A stretch of 64,000 nucleotides of DNA from Metabacillus sp. KUDC1714 (lineage in GTDB: Bacteria; Bacillota; Bacilli; Bacillales; Bacillaceae), in NCBI RefSeq assembly GCF_014217835.1, contig NZ_CP055263.1, positions 2,731,501 to 2,795,500 of the forward strand, written 5' to 3'. The notes under the pieces are model-generated. The model saw nothing but the letters and a program-made list of their open reading frames with translations. It was not told the origin of the DNA and did no database searches. Below, piece after piece: positions 18,508 to 27,501 of the stretch. Numbering within the stretch: the first letter of the stretch is position 1; every line of letters starts with the position of its first letter. A program made the position numbers and the translations under genes.

Positions 18508-19965
18508 ATGATGAAATATTTACAAAAAATTGGTCGCTCATTGATGTTACCAGTAGCAGTATTACCAGCTGCGGCAATTTTGATGGGGATTGGTTATTGG
18601 ATTGATCCAGCAGGTTGGGGCGCAGGTAGTCCTTTAGCAGCATTCTTAATTAAAGCTGGTTCCTCAGTAATTGACAATATGGCAATCTTATTTGCAGTAG
18701 GTGTTGCATTAGGGATGTCTAAGGATAAAGATGGATCAGCAGCATTAAGTGGGTTGGTTGCATTTCTAGTTGTTACAACGCTACTCTCAACAGACTCTGT
18801 AGCGATGCTGCAAGGTATTGATGCAGAAAATGTAAATCCTGCTTTTATAAAAATAGAAAATCAGTTTATTGGAATACTATCTGGGATCATCGCTTCTATT
18901 ATGTACAATCGCTTTAGTCATGTACAATTACCAGCTGCATTGTCCTTCTTTAGTGGTAAACGCCTAGTTCCAATTATGACAGCTATAGCAATGTTACTCG
19001 TTTCCGCAGTATTGTTCTTTGCATGGCCAGTGATTTTTACAGGATTAGTTACATTTGGTACATGGATTAGTCAATTGGAGTTTATAGGTGCTGGGTTATA
19101 TGGATTCTTTAATAGACTATTAATACCAACAGGTTTACATCATGCCCTAAATTCAGTGTTCTGGTTTGATGTTGCAGGAATTAATGACATTGGTAACTTC
19201 TGGGCTGGGACTGGAACAAAGGGAATAACAGGAATGTATCAAGCGGGATTCTTCCCTGTGATGATGTTTGGATTGCCTGCAGCAGCCCTAGCTATGTATC
19301 ATACTGCAAAAACAACTAGAAAAAAACAAGCTGCGTCCTTATTATTAGCTGCTGGTTTTGCTTCATTCTTTACAGGTGTTACTGAACCATTGGAATTTTC
19401 CTTCATGTTTCTAGCACCAGCTCTTTATGTAGTTCACGCGGCATTAACAGGTATTTCTTTAGCGGTTGCAGCATTTTTTCATTGGACTGCAGGTTTCAGC
19501 TTCAGTGCTGGTCTAGTTGACTTTATTTTAAGTTCAAAACTTCCATTGGCGAACCAACCATTTATGCTATTGCTTCAAGGATTAATTTTTGCAGTAATTT
19601 ATTATGTATTATTCCGCTTCTTAATTACGAAGTTTAACTTAGCAACTCCTGGTAGAGAGGCAGATACTGATGAAGATCTTGAGGAAGGCGAATCTACAGG
19701 CTCAGTAACAACAGAGAATAAATTTGCTGTAATGGCTGCAAAGATTTATGATGGCTTAGGCGGAGATGCAAATGTGACGTCTGTTGACAATTGCGTTACA
19801 CGCTTAAGAATTGAAGTAAAAGACATGGATGTAGTTGATCAGAATAAGATTAAATCTACAGGTATTCCTGGTATCAACATTGTTGGACCACAAAGCATTC
19901 AAGTTATTGTAGGAACACAGGTTCAATTTGTAGCAGATGAAATGGAAAAAATCCGTAAAAGTTAA
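18508..19965 (+). CDS. nagE: PTS N-acetylglucosamine transporter, EIICB
   Basis: A 485-residue phosphotransferase permease that imports and phosphorylates GlcNAc. Residues about 1-380 form the EIIC membrane domain (GSSVIDNMAILFAVGVALGM, TGLHHALNS, GVTEPLEFSFMF). Residues about 405-485 form EIIB with the phosphorylated cysteine in VDNCVTRLRIEV. No EIIA domain follows, so a EIIA from another system must serve it. The start is ATG 18508 with GGAGGA seven bases upstream; an in-frame TTG at 18493 overlaps that ribosome site. It is divergent from nagAB and is followed by a terminator and the regulator gene. Confidence 0.92.
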   Translation: MMKYLQKIGRSLMLPVAVLPAAAILMGIGYWIDPAGWGAGSPLAAFLIKAGSSVIDNMAILFAVGVALGMSKDKDGSAALSGLVAFLVVTTLLSTDSVAMLQGIDAENVNPAFIKIENQFIGILSGIIASIMYNRFSHVQLPAALSFFSGKRLVPIMTAIAMLLVSAVLFFAWPVIFTGLVTFGTWISQLEFIGAGLYGFFNRLLIPTGLHHALNSVFWFDVAGINDIGNFWAGTGTKGITGMYQAGFFPVMMFGLPAAALAMYHTAKTTRKKQAASLLLAAGFASFFTGVTEPLEFSFMFLAPALYVVHAALTGISLAVAAFFHWTAGFSFSAGLVDFILSSKLPLANQPFMLLLQGLIFAVIYYVLFRFLITKFNLATPGREADTDEDLEEGESTGSVTTENKFAVMAAKIYDGLGGDANVTSVDNCVTRLRIEVKDMDVVDQNKIKSTGIPGINIVGPQSIQVIVGTQVQFVADEMEKIRKS

Positions 19966-19980
19966 TAGATAAAAAAACAT

Positions 19981-20023
19981 AAAAACTACCTGGTAAGTAT
20001 ATAAATACAGGTAGTTTTTTGTT
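19981..20023 (+). terminator. Terminator after the PTS gene
   Basis: AAAAACTACCTG (19981-19992) pairs with CAGGTAGTTTTT (20009-20020), continued by T residues. Confidence 0.88.
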
Positions 20024-20112
20024 TACGTTCTAGGAGATAATATTGTATAAAAGTAGGACTATTACTATAATGGCATTAGCGAATATTAGCGAAATTGAAA
20101 GGAGATCTATAT

Positions 20113-20838
20113 GTGATTGACAAAAATTCTCCTCTTCCTTTGTACTATCAGTTAGAAGAGCATATAAAACAAACAATTGAATCTGAGGAATTGATGCCCG
20201 GTGATTCGTTGCCCTCAGAACGAGAACTTTCGGAAAGCTATCAAATAAGCCGGATGACAGTCCGACAAGCGATTACAAACTTGGTAAATAAGGGATACCT
20301 CTTTAGAGAAAAAGGGAAAGGAACCTTTGTTTCAAATCAAAAATTTGAACAAAATTTACAAGGACTAACAAGTTTTACTGAAGATATGAAAGCTCGTAAA
20401 TTAGTGCCAGGAAATAAATTATTACATTTTGAAATTTTCCCCGCTGATCAAGATATAAAAGAACGCCTTGATCTCGGAGAAGAAGAGCTTATTTATAAAA
20501 TAAAGAGACTACGTTTAGCCAATGAAGAACCGATTGCTTTAGAGACGAGTTATCTACCAGTTAAATTGATTCCTGGATTAACTCCAGAGATTTTAGAGGA
20601 GTCATTATATACGTATATTGAGGATGAACTACATTTAAACATCGGTCATGCAACTCAAACAGTTGAAGCTGCGCTTGTTAATGATGAGGACATTAAACAT
20701 CTAAAGATTAAAAAGGGTGTTCCAGTTTTACTCATTCAAAGAGAGACATTTTTAGAAAATGGCACACCACTTGAGCTTGTTAGGTCTTCATATCGAGCGG
20801 ATAAATATAAGTTTAAAATTGACATTGAGCGAAAGTAA
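20113..20838 (+). CDS. nagR: GntR-family regulator of GlcNAc use (NagR/YvoA-like)
   Basis: A 241-residue HutC-subfamily GntR repressor. The winged helix reads PLYYQLEEHIKQTIES then LPSERELSESYQISRMTVRQAITNLVNKG and EKGKGTFVS. The UTRA effector domain occupies residues about 95-235. B. subtilis NagR is close in size and represses nagAB and nagP, released by amino-sugar phosphates. GTG 20113 is chosen because AAAGGAGA lies seven bases upstream; the longer frame starts inside that region. The two dre-like sites at 18196 and 18278 fit its regulon. Confidence 0.9.
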   Translation: MIDKNSPLPLYYQLEEHIKQTIESEELMPGDSLPSERELSESYQISRMTVRQAITNLVNKGYLFREKGKGTFVSNQKFEQNLQGLTSFTEDMKARKLVPGNKLLHFEIFPADQDIKERLDLGEEELIYKIKRLRLANEEPIALETSYLPVKLIPGLTPEILEESLYTYIEDELHLNIGHATQTVEAALVNDEDIKHLKIKKGVPVLLIQRETFLENGTPLELVRSSYRADKYKFKIDIERK

Positions 20839-20843
20839 AGGAA

Positions 20844-20878
20844 TCTCCACCTACTATATTTACAGGTGGAGCTTTTTA
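20844..20878 (+). terminator. Terminator after nagR
   Basis: A short stem, TCCACCT against AGGTGGA, is followed by GCTTTTTAT. Confidence 0.7.
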
Positions 20879-20896
20879 TATTATTCAGGAAACTAT

Positions 20897-21053
20897 AAAA
20901 TTCTAGTACTTGGATAAGCGCACGACATCCAGCTCCAGCGCCTAGCCCCTCTAGGGTCTAGCTAATTAAGAATTGAAGGCAAAGAACGCATTCTTTTCTA
21001 TTCTTAATCATCTTATTTGCCTGAGGCTGTCAAGGCGCCCTGAGCTTTTGTTC
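20897..21053 (-). repeat. Repeat family A, copy 2 (3' of the SIS gene)
   Basis: It shares AAAATTCTAGTACT and GGATAAGCG with copy 1, and AGCTCCAGCGCCTAGCCCCT, AATTGAAG-CAAAGAACG and the closing GGCGCCCTGAGCTTTTGTTC with the others. It touches the stop codon of the minus-strand SIS gene. Confidence 0.75.
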
Positions 21054-21803
21054 TTATTCATCAATTCCCATTGTTAATAACTCGATACGTTTACTATACT
21101 TTTGAATTAATAAGTGATTATGTTCATCAGCACCAGCGATATTCCCACTTAAAAAGATAGGTGGTTCAAATCCGTCCTCCACCATCTTTTTAATCGCTTC
21201 TGCTAATATCCCATTTAACATAGCAGCCCCGATGACGGTAGAAGATGATGAAAAAGGAACCCCAACTTTCTCATGAGTAAGAATCGCATCACCCTTTACG
21301 GAAAAATTATTAAGGGCGATATCGACAACTTCAGCGAGGAATTTTCCACTTTTATGTCTGGAGGTCTGGTCTTTTGTATAGTTAAAAGAACAAATCCCCA
21401 CTACAAATGCTCCTTTTTCCTTTGCAAGAAGAGCGACATCAATTGGTACTGGATTTATGCCTGAAGTGGAAATAACAATGACGAGGTCTTTTGGCTTGAT
21501 ATCCTGTTTTTTCATAAATGAAACAGCATAGTTATTTGTTCTTTCCAACTGTGAAGATTTTACTGCACCCTCATGAAGCATTAGCGGTTCAACTAAAATT
21601 GGCTTTATCGGGGCAAGTCCACCTGCTCGAAAAAACACTTCTTCAGTAAGGATGTGTGAGTGACCACATCCAAATAATTGGATAATTCCACCCTGTTGGA
21701 TGCTCTCAGCTATTTTAGCTGCAACCATCTCCATTGATTTGGCCTCATTCTCCATAACTAGCTGCAATTTTTCCTGTAATTTTGTAAAATATGTTGTTAA
21801 CAT
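21054..21803 (-). CDS. SIS-domain phosphosugar-binding protein (UPF0309/COG4821)
   Basis: A 249-residue single SIS-domain protein of the UPF0309 group. Visible are the IIQLFGCGHSHILTEEVFFRAGG segment, the VIVISTSGINPVPIDVALLAKEKGAFVVGI phosphosugar loop, and EDGFEPPIFLSGNIAGADEHN at the end. Relatives are putative sugar-phosphate isomerases or sensors; no reaction is established for this group. The start is ATG 21803, after AGGTG. Its place beside the nag genes and their regulator suggests amino-sugar phosphate handling, but that is inference. Confidence 0.85.
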   Translation of the reverse strand: MLTTYFTKLQEKLQLVMENEAKSMEMVAAKIAESIQQGGIIQLFGCGHSHILTEEVFFRAGGLAPIKPILVEPLMLHEGAVKSSQLERTNNYAVSFMKKQDIKPKDLVIVISTSGINPVPIDVALLAKEKGAFVVGICSFNYTKDQTSRHKSGKFLAEVVDIALNNFSVKGDAILTHEKVGVPFSSSSTVIGAAMLNGILAEAIKKMVEDGFEPPIFLSGNIAGADEHNHLLIQKYSKRIELLTMGIDE

Positions 21804-21903
21804 GTTTTCACCTCAAATCAACAAGATTTCTATAATCAATGTACCTTATGTAGGAATGAAATGAAAGTAGTGAAAAAACGCTGTTGTTAGTTATATAATA
21901 CAA

Positions 21904-21923
21904 ATGTATACTATATTATACAT
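21904..21923. promoter_or_regulatory. Palindrome upstream of the XRE-cupin gene
   Basis: ATGTATACTATATTATACAT is a 20-base near-perfect palindrome (one mismatched pair), 21 bases before the start codon. It is a candidate operator for the regulator itself. Confidence 0.55.
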
Positions 21924-21944
21924 CGTGAGGGAATGGGAGAAATT

Positions 21945-22496
21945 ATGAAATCAATTCAAACGCAAATTGCTGAAAACTTAAAGAATATTCGAAAGCTTAG
22001 AGGTTATAGTTATGATCAGCTTGCTCAGGTAACAGGAGTTAGTAAGGGGATGTTATCGCAAATCGAAAAGGGGGAGTCAAGTCCTACTGTAAATACATTA
22101 TGGAAAATTGCCAACGGCCTTCAAGTTTCTTTTTCATCATTAGTGGAGGAAACAGAACCAACTATATCAGTTGTACGTTTAAATCAGAAGACTGCGGTTT
22201 CAGAAAATAATGAGCTATTTCAAGTATATCCTTATTTTCCATTTGATTCTTCGAAAAAGTTTGAAATTTATTTTATGGAATTTAAGCCAGGCTGTGTCCA
22301 TACGTCTGAGCGACACCACGGAAGTGTTGAAGAATATGTCCTTGTATGCGAAGGTGAAGCAACAATTTCGATCCATGGTGAGGAGTATGTGTTAAAAAAG
22401 GGTGATTCAATGAAGTTTCAGGCAAATCAATCACATACATATGCAAATCATACAGAAGTTACAACAAGCTGTTACTTACTTATTTACTATCCTTAA
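21945..22496 (+). CDS. XRE-family regulator with C-terminal cupin
   Basis: A 183-residue regulator. Residues about 1-65 are an XRE helix-turn-helix (IAENLKNIRKLRGYSYDQLAQVTGVSKGMLSQIEKGESSPT). Residues about 105-183 are a cupin with HHGSVEEYVLVCEGEATI and KKGDSMKFQANQSHTYAN. Such proteins sense small ligands through the cupin and often control an adjacent transporter; azlCD follows by 41 bases. ATG 21945 is chosen over ATG 21933, which has its ribosome site too close. Confidence 0.88.
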   Translation: MKSIQTQIAENLKNIRKLRGYSYDQLAQVTGVSKGMLSQIEKGESSPTVNTLWKIANGLQVSFSSLVEETEPTISVVRLNQKTAVSENNELFQVYPYFPFDSSKKFEIYFMEFKPGCVHTSERHHGSVEEYVLVCEGEATISIHGEEYVLKKGDSMKFQANQSHTYANHTEVTTSCYLLIYYP

Positions 22497-22537
22497 ATAG
22501 TGAGTAGATTTTCAATCATAGTTAAGGAGGAAGGAAG

Positions 22538-23263
22538 TTGGCAACAACAACTCTTGTAAAAAAACAATCTAGTTTTCTCCAAGGAATACAAGGAGGTGCC
22601 AGTATAGCAATTGGCTATTTACCTGTGGCCTTAACATTTGGGCTCCTTTCGAAGTCAACTGGGTTATCCCTTTCAGAAACAGTGCTTATGAGTTTAATTG
22701 TTTTTGCAGGCGCTTCTCAATATATTTCGTTAAGCTTAATAGCTGTAGGAACTGGTGTTATTGAAATCATCTTTACAACGTTTATTGTGAACATACGTCA
22801 TTTTTTAATGTCTGCTTCATTAAGTGAAAAGGTTGAAGACGACTCGCTATGGAAAAAGGCACTTTATTCATTTGGTTTAACAGATGAAACCTTTTCAGTT
22901 GCATCAACGAGAGAGGGAGCGGTAAATTCAGGCTATTTATTTGGGTTAATGTTTATTTCATACGCTAGTTGGGTTGTGAATTCAGGAATTGGCTTTGTTA
23001 TTGGTGCCAGTCTCCCAACCACTGTGCAAGAAAGTATGGGAATCGCGTTATACGCAATGTTTATTGGATTATTAATTCCATCGTTGAAAAAACATCGAAA
23101 GGTGCTTTTTTTAGCAGTATTGGCCGCAATAATTAATTCACTTTGCTATATAACAGGGATGATCTCAACTGGTTGGTCGATTGTTTTATCAACATTGGTG
23201 TCTGCAGTCATTGTTGAACTTATCTATTCGAAATTTACAAAAGAGGTGGATCAGCATGGATAA
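22538..23263 (+). CDS. azlC: AzlC-family branched-chain amino-acid exporter, large subunit
   Basis: A 241-residue membrane protein with about six membrane segments. The family segments GGASIAIGYLPVALTFGLLSKSTGLS and FAGASQYISLSLI are clear. With AzlD it forms an exporter for branched-chain amino acids or their analogues such as azaleucine. The start is TTG 22538, after AAGGAGGAAGG. The regulator directly upstream probably controls it. It overlaps azlD by eight bases. Confidence 0.93.
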   Translation: MATTTLVKKQSSFLQGIQGGASIAIGYLPVALTFGLLSKSTGLSLSETVLMSLIVFAGASQYISLSLIAVGTGVIEIIFTTFIVNIRHFLMSASLSEKVEDDSLWKKALYSFGLTDETFSVASTREGAVNSGYLFGLMFISYASWVVNSGIGFVIGASLPTTVQESMGIALYAMFIGLLIPSLKKHRKVLFLAVLAAIINSLCYITGMISTGWSIVLSTLVSAVIVELIYSKFTKEVDQHG

Positions 23264-23558
23264 AACCATTTTGTTTATGATAATTGGAATGGGACTTGTT
23301 ACATATATACCGCGGATGATTCCACTTGTTGCACTAAGTCAATTAAAACTGCCGGTCTTTGTACAGAATGTATTAAAGAATGTTCCTTTTGCCACTTTAG
23401 GAGCATTGATCGTACCAGGTGTTTTTCTTATTAGTGAGGATCTTATGTTTGGTATAATCGGAGCTATTGCCGCAACCTTAATTGCATTTACCGGAGCAAA
23501 TGTTATTGTCGTTGTAATGGGGGCAATTGGTACGCTTGTTCTATATAGTATGTTGTAG
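23256..23558 (+). CDS. azlD: AzlD-family exporter, small subunit
   Basis: A 100-residue, four-segment membrane protein; YIPRMIPLVALSQLKLPVFVQNVLKNVPFA is the family's signature region. The start is ATG 23256, with GAGGTG eight bases upstream, inside the end of azlC; the open frame extends further back but only as an overlap of azlC. Its partner is AzlC. Confidence 0.92.
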   Translation: MDKTILFMIIGMGLVTYIPRMIPLVALSQLKLPVFVQNVLKNVPFATLGALIVPGVFLISEDLMFGIIGAIAATLIAFTGANVIVVVMGAIGTLVLYSML

Positions 23559-23683
23559 GTGTTAGAATTAAACAGTGTGAGTCTATTTAATGGTGATAAG
23601 AAAAGCCTTTCCTTTTCATGTTCTATTTAAAAGGGCTCGAAACTACACTAGAAGTAAGAGCTTGTTCAAGGAGGGATGGCTAG

Positions 23684-24955
23684 TTGAGGAAATGGTTAAC
23701 AGGATCAATTTTTCTTTATTTTTTATATGGTTTATTAGTATATTGGTATCTATTCATTTTTTCGGGGACAGGTGTTCCTGCTCCATATGAGGGCTCTTCT
23801 GCAGATCCATCCACTTTTATGTCCGGTAGGGAACTGCTGCTATCTCAGGAATATTCAACAATAAAAAATTTCCTTTTTTTTGTAACAGTACCATTTGAAT
23901 GGTTTTTACTATTTGTCATTCTTATCACTGGGATTTCACGAAAAATGCAAGAATGGTCTAATGTGACGTCAAGGTTTTTTAGCTTACAATCAGCTGTCTA
24001 CTTTTTTTGGTTATCGCTATTAATATCTGTCATTTCTTTTCCAGTAGAGTTGCTAGGATTTCGAATTTCGAAATCGTATAATATCACAACACAAACATTT
24101 TCTGCGTGGATGAAGGATCAATTAATTGATTTTTGGGTGAATTATGCCTTGATGACAGTAATAGTCATTGTACTGTATTGGCTTATCAAGAGGTTTGAAA
24201 AAAGATGGTGGCTGTACGCATGGTTACTGTCAATCCCATTTTCAATGTTTTTAATGTTTGTTCAACCAGTTTTGATTGACCCTTTATATAATGATTTTTA
24301 TCCGTTACAAAACAAGGAATTGGAAGAAAAAATTTTAGCCATCGCTAATGAGGCAGATATACCTGCTGAACATGTATATGAAGTGAATATGTCTGAAAAG
24401 ACAAATGCACTAAATGCGTACGTAACCGGAATAGGATCAAATTCTAGAATTGTTCTTTGGGATACTACGTTAAATAGACTCAGTGAAGAGGAAATTTTGT
24501 TTATCATGGCCCATGAAATGGGGCATTACGTGATGAATCATATTTATGTCGGGATCGCAGGCTATTTATTCTTAAGCCTATTCGGATTATTCATCATTCA
24601 TCTTTTAATGAAACTCATGATTAAGCAGTTTGGATCTTTGCTGAAAATTAATTCAATTAGAGAGTTAACTGCATTTCCATTATTTTTAATCTTGCTAGGG
24701 GTGCTGACATTTGCCTCTAGTCCATTAGCAAATACTGTTGCACGCTATCAAGAAAAGTCTGCTGATATGTATGCAATTGAAATGACAAATAACAACGAAG
24801 CGGCAATAAGCTCGTTCCAAGAGTTATCAAGAGCTGGGTTAAGTGAGGTAAATCCACCTGCTTTAGTAAAAATATTTCGCTATACTCATCCTACAATGTT
24901 TGAGCGAATTCTTTACTTGGAAGAGCATGGGGAAAAAGAATCGGGTAGTGAATAA
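23684..24955 (+). CDS. yhfN: M48-family membrane zinc metalloprotease (YhfN-like)
   Basis: A 423-residue Ste24/CAAX-prenyl-protease-like enzyme. There are several N-terminal membrane segments, a zinc site HEMGH at residues 277-281, two further membrane segments, and the third ligand region EKSADMYAIEMT. The start is TTG 23684, after AAGGAGGGATGG. In B. subtilis yhfN lies in the same neighbourhood. Substrates of the bacterial members are poorly known. A bidirectional terminator follows. Confidence 0.88.
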   Translation: MRKWLTGSIFLYFLYGLLVYWYLFIFSGTGVPAPYEGSSADPSTFMSGRELLLSQEYSTIKNFLFFVTVPFEWFLLFVILITGISRKMQEWSNVTSRFFSLQSAVYFFWLSLLISVISFPVELLGFRISKSYNITTQTFSAWMKDQLIDFWVNYALMTVIVIVLYWLIKRFEKRWWLYAWLLSIPFSMFLMFVQPVLIDPLYNDFYPLQNKELEEKILAIANEADIPAEHVYEVNMSEKTNALNAYVTGIGSNSRIVLWDTTLNRLSEEEILFIMAHEMGHYVMNHIYVGIAGYLFLSLFGLFIIHLLMKLMIKQFGSLLKINSIRELTAFPLFLILLGVLTFASSPLANTVARYQEKSADMYAIEMTNNNEAAISSFQELSRAGLSEVNPPALVKIFRYTHPTMFERILYLEEHGEKESGSE

Positions 24956-25035
24956 ATGTTCTAATTAAAAGCATGAGGGAATTGCAAGTAAATATTTTTA
25001 TAACTAGTCATTACTTTATTAGTATTCATATTTTT

Positions 25036-25070
25036 AAAAGGACCCTGCATAGTATTCGCAGAGTCCTTTT
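25036..25070. terminator. Bidirectional terminator between convergent genes
   Basis: AAAAGGAC (25036-25043) pairs with GTCCTTTT (25063-25070), with an inner CTGC/GCAG pair. It separates yhfN from the minus-strand DUF2269-like gene. Confidence 0.8.
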
Positions 25071-25078
25071 TATATGGA

Positions 25079-25531
25079 CTAAAAAGGCTTTAGCACCATT
25101 AGTATAATTAAGACGATGGCAGCTAAATGAGTAAAACCATTGTAAGGAGCCATTTGCTTACTAATCTGAAAATATGAATCTGGCAATTTATCTTCTTTAA
25201 TACTATTTAATAATTTCTCTAGTTCAGCTAGTTTCTTTGGAAGAATGACAGCAACTACAGGTTGAACCATTATAAATATAACAATAGAAACAATATACCA
25301 TATTTGGGTAAATAGACTTGGGTTCAGTGCACCCAAAATTAGACCTGTAACTAAAAGAGTAATACTGCCAATCTTAACGATCTTTTCAATTCCCGCATTT
25401 ACCTTGAAAGCGAATTTGGCTTGGGTTACTGTTTCAGGCTTTTTCATTAAGACTGGCAATGCAAATGCTGCGCCCAATCCACATACTGCTGAAATGATAT
25501 GTATTAGTACAATAAAACCATAAATACTCAT
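25079..25531 (-). CDS. DUF2269-like membrane protein
   Basis: A 150-residue protein with four hydrophobic segments and no catalytic motif. The opening YGFIVLIHIISAVCGLGAAFALPVLM with a membrane histidine is typical of DUF2269-like proteins. Function unknown. The start is ATG 25531 (minus strand), with AGGAGG upstream. It stands alone between yhfN (convergent) and aceB (divergent). Confidence 0.75.
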   Translation of the reverse strand: MSIYGFIVLIHIISAVCGLGAAFALPVLMKKPETVTQAKFAFKVNAGIEKIVKIGSITLLVTGLILGALNPSLFTQIWYIVSIVIFIMVQPVVAVILPKKLAELEKLLNSIKEDKLPDSYFQISKQMAPYNGFTHLAAIVLIILMVLKPF

Positions 25532-25802
25532 AATACTTTCCTCCTATAAATTTATGAGTTAATAGTAACAGATATTACAAAGTGAAGGTAACCCTTTTAG
25601 TAAGAAAATCTATAATTTTTGACTTTTATATTATGGTGGCTTATGCCTCATAGGGATGCCTATCACCATAGTAAAAAGCTTGTCAAAACTTTTTTTGAAA
25701 TTTATTAAAGAAAATTGTTCCATTTTTAATCACTCTGTTATATATTAGTTTTAGTAATAACAAACTGTGTTATAACAATAAAAGTGGGGTGTTCTTTCAA
25801 AC

Positions 25803-27392
25803 ATGGCAACACAAATGACAGGTTGTAAAATAGTTGGGGAAATGAAGCATGAATTTCAACAAGTGTTAACACCAGAAGCGTTGCAATTTATTGAAAAGCT
25901 TGAAAGAAATTTTGGCACACGTAGGCGAGAATTGTTACAGAAAAGGGTGGAAAGACAGCAGGATATCGATTTAGGTAAGTTACCTGGTTTTTTACCTGAA
26001 ACAGAACACATACGTAATGGAGATTGGACAGTAGAGCCAATTCCTGAAGATCTTCAAGATCGTCGTGTTGAAATCACCGGCCCAGTTGATCGAAAAATGG
26101 TGATCAATGCACTAAACTCAGGTGCAAAAGTGTTTATGGCTGATTTCGAGGATGCGACTTCACCAAGCTGGCACAATATAATAGGTGGTCAAGTTAACCT
26201 GAGAGATGCTGTTCGCAAAACGATTTCATATCAAAATGAAAGTGGTAAAGCGTATCAGCTAAATGAAGAAATTGCTATCTTAAAGGTAAGACCAAGAGGC
26301 TGGCATCTTGAAGAAAAACATATTGAGCTAGATGGAAAAAGAATGTCTGCCAGTTTAGTAGACTTTGGATTATTCTTTTTTCACAATGCCAAGGAGCTGA
26401 TTAAACGAGGAAGCGGACCATACTTTTATTTACCTAAGATGGAAAGTTATCTTGAAGCAAGACTTTGGAATGAGGTATTTTGCTTTGCACAAGACGAATT
26501 AAATATTCCACAAGGGACGGTTAAAGCAACTGTTCTAATTGAAACAATAATGGCGGCATTTGAAATGGATGAAATTTTATATGAATTAAAAGAGCATTCT
26601 GCAGGCTTAAACTGTGGGCGTTGGGATTATATTTTCAGTTATTTAAAGAAGCTTAGAAACTGTGAATCTGTCATTCTACCTGATCGCGCACAGGTCACGA
26701 TGACTGTTGGGTTTATGAGATCTTATTCATTGCTTGCAATCAAAACTTGTCACAAGCGAAATGCTCATGCAATGGGAGGAATGGCTGCGCAAATTCCTGT
26801 CAAAAACAATCCTGAAAAAAATGAAAGAGCATACGAGAAGGTGCGAGCTGATAAAGAAAGAGAAGCAACAGAAGGTCATGACGGTACATGGGTTGCACAT
26901 CCTGCACTCATAAAGGTAGCAATGGATGTATTTGATGAGCATATGAAAACACCTAATCAACTTTATCGCAAACGGAAAGATGTTGAAGTTACAGCTGAAG
27001 ATTTATTAGAAGTACCAGACGGGACAATTACAGAGGAGGGAGTAAGAACAAATATCGATGTTGGCATCCGTTATCTTGCATCATGGCTAAGTGGCCGGGG
27101 CGCTGCACCAATCCATAACTTAATGGAGGATGCTGCAACAGCGGAAATATCAAGAGCACAGTTATGGCAATGGATTCGCCATCCACGTGGCATACTTGAG
27201 GATGGTCGTAAGCTCACATTTGGACTTTATGACCAAATGAGAGAGGAAGAGGTTAGAAATATACGTGAAGCAGTTGGTGAAGTAGCCTTTCAAAAGGGGA
27301 ATTTTGAAAAGGCAATTGAAGTATTTGATGAGCTAGTAAAGCGTAATGAATTTATTGATTTCTTAACAATTCCGAGCTATGAAAAGCTTTGA
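25803..27392 (+). CDS. aceB: Malate synthase A
   Basis: A 529-residue malate synthase: glyoxylate plus acetyl-CoA gives malate. Family stretches are VFMADFEDATSPSWHN, LKVRPRGWHLEEKH, NCGRWDYIFSYLKK and GAAPIHNLMEDAATAEISRAQLWQW. The length matches isoform A. The start is ATG 25803. A putative promoter with TTGTTC at 25715-25720 and TTATAT at 25738-25743 precedes it. aceA follows in the same direction, giving a complete glyoxylate shunt, which B. subtilis lacks. Confidence 0.96.
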   Translation: MATQMTGCKIVGEMKHEFQQVLTPEALQFIEKLERNFGTRRRELLQKRVERQQDIDLGKLPGFLPETEHIRNGDWTVEPIPEDLQDRRVEITGPVDRKMVINALNSGAKVFMADFEDATSPSWHNIIGGQVNLRDAVRKTISYQNESGKAYQLNEEIAILKVRPRGWHLEEKHIELDGKRMSASLVDFGLFFFHNAKELIKRGSGPYFYLPKMESYLEARLWNEVFCFAQDELNIPQGTVKATVLIETIMAAFEMDEILYELKEHSAGLNCGRWDYIFSYLKKLRNCESVILPDRAQVTMTVGFMRSYSLLAIKTCHKRNAHAMGGMAAQIPVKNNPEKNERAYEKVRADKEREATEGHDGTWVAHPALIKVAMDVFDEHMKTPNQLYRKRKDVEVTAEDLLEVPDGTITEEGVRTNIDVGIRYLASWLSGRGAAPIHNLMEDAATAEISRAQLWQWIRHPRGILEDGRKLTFGLYDQMREEEVRNIREAVGEVAFQKGNFEKAIEVFDELVKRNEFIDFLTIPSYEKL

Positions 27393-27501
27393 CTATTTTA
27401 GGAATAATGGGAGCGGTTTATCTTAGGTTCGAACAATTATAATATCCGACTTTTCGCATTGATAAAGTACATTTAAAATTGTAAACATGGGGGACTGGGA
27501 A

